A stretch of 40,167 nt of DNA from Methanothermococcus sp. SCGC AD-155-C09 (GTDB lineage Archaea > AGJL01 > Methanococci > Methanococcales > Methanococcaceae). The stretch is from positions 1 through 40,167 of the forward strand of contig JAHEQB010000017.1 in NCBI GenBank assembly GCA_019561555.1. The letters are read 5' to 3'. The notes below the pieces were generated by a model. It saw only the letters and a program-made list of their open reading frames with translations. It was not told where the DNA came from and searched no databases. The translations under genes and the position numbers were made by a program. How positions within the stretch are numbered: position 1 is the stretch's first letter; each line of letters opens with the position of its first letter. Of this stretch, positions 37,114 to 40,167 are shown in pieces.

Positions 37114-37650
37114 TTAATTACTTTCTTCAGTTATTGTTTTTGCCCTTTCAGGATGGCTCTCAGAGGACATTGGTGATGTTGGCAAAAATGCAATTGCCTC
37201 CTCATCACTAACTGTTACAAGGCTATTAGGTGCCGTAACCTTACGTCCATTAATCCCAATATGTCCATGAACAATAAATTGCCTTGCCTGTTTTGGTGTT
37301 TTTGCCAGTCCCTTTTTAAATACCAGTGTTTGTAATCTCCTTTCCAATATATCCTCCACATCCAATAAAAGAACATCATCCAATGTAACATCCTCTTTAA
37401 TTAATATCCCATATCTCTTTAAAATATTGAACAACTGAGTGGCCTCTTTAGCCCCCTGTTCAGTGGTATCACTTATTAATTTTCTTGCCTGTCTTCTGAA
37501 GGTCCTTAATTTTGTTTCCATCTTCCAAAGTTCCCTTTTGTTAGCAAGTCCATATTTAATTATTAATTCCCTTTCTTTTTTAATTCTCTCTCCAATCCAT
37601 GGATGATTTGGAGTGTCATATTTTTTACTTAATCTTCTTGGATCACCCAT
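37114..37650 (-). CDS. rps4: 30S ribosomal protein S4 (uS4)
   Basis: 178 residues, archaeal/eukaryotic S9-like form of uS4. The start GDPRRLSKKYDTPNHPWIGERI is typical. The S4 RNA-binding domain covers about 105-165 (RRLQTLVFKKGLAKTPKQARQFIVHGHIGINGRKVTAPNSLV). GGTGAAATA precedes the ATG, and rps13 lies 43 bp upstream. Confidence 0.97.
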   Translation of the reverse strand: MGDPRRLSKKYDTPNHPWIGERIKKERELIIKYGLANKRELWKMETKLRTFRRQARKLISDTTEQGAKEATQLFNILKRYGILIKEDVTLDDVLLLDVEDILERRLQTLVFKKGLAKTPKQARQFIVHGHIGINGRKVTAPNSLVTVSDEEAIAFLPTSPMSSESHPERAKTITEESN

Positions 37651-37693
37651 TTATTTCACCTTTTTTATTTATTTTTATATTTGTTTAATGTGT

Positions 37694-38155
37694 TTATTTC
37701 CTTTTCTTTCTAACTCCAACAGTGGAACCTTTTCTAAATGAACCCTTTGTTCTTTGGCCTCTACATGGCAATCCTAACTCATGCCTTATTCCCCTATAGC
37801 ATCTAATTTTCTTCATAGTTGTTATATCCTCTTGAACTGCCATTATTAAATCACTTTCAATTAAGTGTTTATCCTTACCTGTATAGGGGTCCCTTTTTCT
37901 ATTGAACATCCATGAGGGAATTCCATATTTTGCAGGATCCTCCAATATGGCCTCTATTTTTTTAACATCTTCATCCAACAAATAACCAGCCTGTTTCTTT
38001 CCGTCCAATTCTACAATCCTTAAAATTGCCTTTGCCATTGCCCTACCAATTCCCATTATATCCTGTAGAGCATATTCCAATGGAAATTCACCAGTTATAT
38101 CTGTTTTAGAGATTCTAATTCTATGTCTAAATTCTGTCTGTTCAGTCTGGGTCAA
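37694..38155 (-). CDS. rps13: 30S ribosomal protein S13 (uS13)
   Basis: 153 residues. The middle and C-terminus are typical: YALQDIMGIGRAMAKAIL (about 27-44), IPSWMFNRKRDPYTG and the basic tail RGIRHELGLPCRGQRTKGSFRKGSTVGVRKKRK. The frame is open to a GTG at 38164, but that GTG is part of the GGAGGTG ribosome site. The TTG at 38155, 6 nt after it, is therefore the likely start. It is the first protein gene of the cluster, with tRNA-Ser 116 bp upstream. Confidence 0.95.
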   Translation of the reverse strand: MTQTEQTEFRHRIRISKTDITGEFPLEYALQDIMGIGRAMAKAILRIVELDGKKQAGYLLDEDVKKIEAILEDPAKYGIPSWMFNRKRDPYTGKDKHLIESDLIMAVQEDITTMKKIRCYRGIRHELGLPCRGQRTKGSFRKGSTVGVRKKRK

Positions 38156-38271
38156 TATCTGCACCTCCGAGAGATAATACGTGTTTATAGAAATAAGTTC
38201 ATATCATAATATTATTCACATACTATATGGAGCAATATACAATATTATACAAAATTAAAAAAAATAAAAAG

Positions 38272-38356
38272 CGCAGAGGGGGGGATTTGAACCCCCGCGG
38301 GGCAAAGCCCCATGGGATTTCCAGTCCCACGCCTTTCCAGGCTAGACTACCTCTGC
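38272..38356 (-). tRNA. tRNA-Ser (GGA)
   Basis: The acceptor GCAGAGG (38350-38356) pairs with CCTCTGC (38273-38279), and the discriminator is G. The anticodon stem GGGA is around loop CTGGAAA (anticodon GGA). It has the long variable arm of class II tRNAs (GGGGC-TTT-GCCCC) and T-arm GGGGG-TTCAAAT-CCCCC. CCA is not encoded. A TATA-like AATATATAAA lies at about 38368-38377. It precedes rps13 on the same strand and may be co-transcribed. Confidence 0.95.
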
Positions 38357-39026
38357 ACAATTATAATTTTATATATTCTCTATTCATATAGGTATTTTTT
38401 TATGTTATTACTGAGAATAATATTTATTCTCTACATTCTTTATATTTAATTCTCATGAGTATATTTTGGAATATAATATACTCCCGTGTTTTTATAAATT
38501 TATATATTGCAAAGTAGCATACTTCAAATATTACAACAATCACAATAATATTATTTTAGTATATATAATTTTCGATTTAAGTGAAAAATTTGAAGTTTTA
38601 TAATTGTTGTATAAATTATAATTAATCCATATATTAGATTTATTTTTAAATAATGTTGTATATTCCCTCGGTGCTTAGAGACATAAGGGGTATTAGAGGA
38701 TTTCTACTTTTTATATACTTACTTTTTTAAGTATTTTAATATCTTAATAAATTTTAATATGGATATAATAATTATTTATTTTTTTATTTTTTTATATTTA
38801 TTAATTAATTTTAAAAACTATTATTTTTTTTATGAAATTTATTTTTTTAATTATAATTTTTTATTATTTTATTTTAAAATAGTTTTTAAATTTTATTTTT
38901 TAATTTTTTTTAAATTATCTTTATTATAAATTTTATTAAATTTTTTATTTTTTATCATTTTATTTTATATTTTAATTTTGAATTATTTTATAGGATTAAA
39001 TTTTTTATAGTTTATATATTATACTA
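38357..39026. other. Spacer between tRNA-Ser and nrpR with a decayed element
   Basis: No gene. A plus-orientation element remnant has the core CCCTCGGTGCTTAGAG at 38665-38680, followed by GGATTTCTACTTTTTATA. The rest, especially 38740-39010, is nearly pure A/T. Confidence 0.5.
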
Positions 39027-40018
39027 TTAAATTAATTCCTTTAGATGGATTAATTTAGAGTATTCCATAGTATCATGTAGGGCCAAAATTTCAATTGGAA
39101 TATTATTATTTTTAATAATTGCAAAGGGATTTACCCCTCCAAAACTTACAAATCCAAGCATATTTTTTTCAACTTTAACTCCACATATATCATTATTAGG
39201 TTTTCCTATTTTATAGAGTCCAGTCCAACCAAGTTTATCCACTACGTTTATCAAATTCTCCTGTGATGCCATTGGAACCTTTCTAACTCCTGATAGTATT
39301 GTATTTTTACCATCTACCTTATTAAAGAATACCTCGTGAGGATCCAAGGATGTGCCTTCGTATGCTATAATATCTATAAATCTATTCTTGGCAATCTCCA
39401 ATATGCCTCCATAGTAGGGCATTACAGGAATTCCACATTTTATAAGTATTCCATCTATTGTAGAGGAACATAGGGTATTTATTATTAATAAATTCTCCTT
39501 AACTTCAAAGCCTATTCTATCTGATATAAGGGTTTTTGATTTAAAACATTCCTTAAGTATATCCAATACTTCATCCTCATATTTTTTATCCACATAACCA
39601 GTATTCACTAAAACATTTCCCCTTTCATTTTCTATACTATAATCCACCCTATGGATCATGGATAACATCTTAGAAAGTACTGGCATTATTTTAACTGTTC
39701 CCTTTCCACTTGTAGGTTCTAAGTATTTTTTATTAACAACATTCATTTTGGATATATCAATTATTTCAGTGGCGGCATTGATTTTAATTGAGAATCCATT
39801 TTCTGCTAAGGGACATATAGGGGACAAGCCACCAACAAGTACAACTCCTATTTCCCCTTCATTTAAACCCAATCCTAATACATTGTCCTCCCCATAACTT
39901 AAAACCCCATTAAGAATATCTTGCTTCAAAAGATTTTCAAATTTATTTAATACTATTTTGGGAATTGTCCTAAAATTTGCTGGTAAATACCCCTCTCCAT
40001 TTTCTATAATACCAAGTA
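39027..40018 (-). CDS. nrpR: NrpR nitrogen repressor, C-terminal part (partial)
   Basis: Transcriptional repressor of nitrogen-assimilation genes in methanogens, relieved by 2-oxoglutarate. The visible part (about 330 residues) consists of NrpR effector domain sequence (DUF128): GEIGVVLVGGLSPICPLAENGF, YLEPTSGKGTVKIMPVL, NTLCSSTIDGILIKCGIPVMPYYGGILEI, AYEGTSLDPHEVF and FVSFGGVNPFAIIKNNNIP. The frame is open upstream of the TTG at 39929 (FSCDVLGIIENGEGYLPANF), so the gene really extends further; the N-terminal winged-helix DNA-binding domain and first effector domain are missing. The cut coincides with the junction of an inverted duplication at 40019, so the upstream part cannot be trusted. 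Confidence 0.9.
39120..39268 (-). repeat. Inverted repeat arm inside nrpR
   Basis: These 149 bases are identical in reverse complement to 40019-40167. They code for nrpR residues in the normal frame (NLINVVDKLGWTGLYKIG ...). Confidence 0.97.
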
Positions 40019-40167
40019 CATCACAGGAGAATTTGATAAACGTAGTGGATAAACTTGGTTGGACTGGACTCTATAAAATAGGAAAACCTAATAATGATAT
40101 ATGTGGAGTTAAAGTTGAAAAAAATATGCTTGGATTTGTAAGTTTTGGAGGGGTAAATCCCTTTGCA
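40019..40167 (+). repeat. Exact inverted copy of part of nrpR at the window end
   Basis: A perfect 149-base reverse-complement match to 39120-39268 that runs to the last base of the window. It translates on the plus strand as the same nrpR peptide. No difference is seen along the whole length, and the spacer between arms is 750 bp. Perfect identity, mid-gene junction and terminal position suggest a chimeric read or contig end rather than a second gene. Confidence 0.95.

Noticed and set aside
40019-40167. A second nrpR gene in opposite orientation
   Set aside because: Exact nucleotide identity and a mid-gene junction at the extreme end fit an artefact better than a paralogue.

Overview
The window is very AT-rich archaeal DNA from a hydrogenotrophic methanogen of the order Methanococcales, probably a thermophilic member close to Methanothermococcus, Methanofervidicoccus or Methanocaldococcus. 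The evidence is an [Fe]-hydrogenase (Hmd) with its cofactor-maturation radical SAM protein, F420 and F430/corrinoid synthesis genes (cofC, cfbB), archaeal RNA polymerase subunits and ribosomal proteins, archaeosine and agmatidine tRNA modification genes, archaeal-type riboflavin synthase, a split carB, and GGTGA-type ribosome binding sites. The placement rests on protein recognition only; no database search was run.

Layout. 0.3-3.3 kb: pgk and tiaS. 4.2-8.0 kb (minus strand): hmd, then an array of intergenic repeats, then hmdB/hcgA and an unrecognised partner ORF. 8.5-12.0 kb: tRNA-Cys, cofC, a candidate structured RNA and cfbB. 13.4-17.1 kb: argB, two small membrane proteins and trm1. 17.7-21.5 kb: a decayed ion transporter, an ACT-domain protein, a DUF2226 protein with a membrane-anchored partner, a box C/D guide RNA and a TRAM protein. 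21.7-24.4 kb: ribB-ribC and sucC. 25.3-30.1 kb: carB in two pieces with a complete MntA/HepT toxin-antitoxin pair between them. 30.9-33.2 kb: the archaeosine radical SAM gene and a degenerate enolase. 33.7-38.4 kb (minus strand): the archaeal ribosomal protein/RNA polymerase cluster tRNA-Ser, rps13, rps4, rps11, rpoD, rpl18e, rpl13, rps9, rpoN, tRNA-Pro, rpoK. 39.0 kb to the end: the C-terminal part of the nitrogen regulator nrpR, followed by an exact inverted copy of part of itself.

The most distinctive feature is non-coding. Most long spacers hold copies of a roughly 250-350 bp repeat, in both orientations. Well-preserved copies have imperfect terminal inverted repeats (about TATAGTYAAGRACATAAT), a conserved stem-loop whose loop reads CAGTGCTTAG, and a G-rich tract. 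Two copies about 3 kb apart in opposite orientation share an approximately 95-nt stretch that differs at one position, so the family looks recently mobile, like a MITE. One copy ends 22 bp before argB. Shorter repeat families share some of the same spacers.

Further points are a box C/D sRNA whose 12-nt guide fits the peptidyl-transferase region of 23S rRNA, a structured RNA candidate near 10.5 kb, and an enolase paralogue without key catalytic residues in the slot where other archaea carry true enolase. The inverted duplication at the right end looks like an amplification or assembly chimera, so the last approximately 150 bases should be treated with caution.
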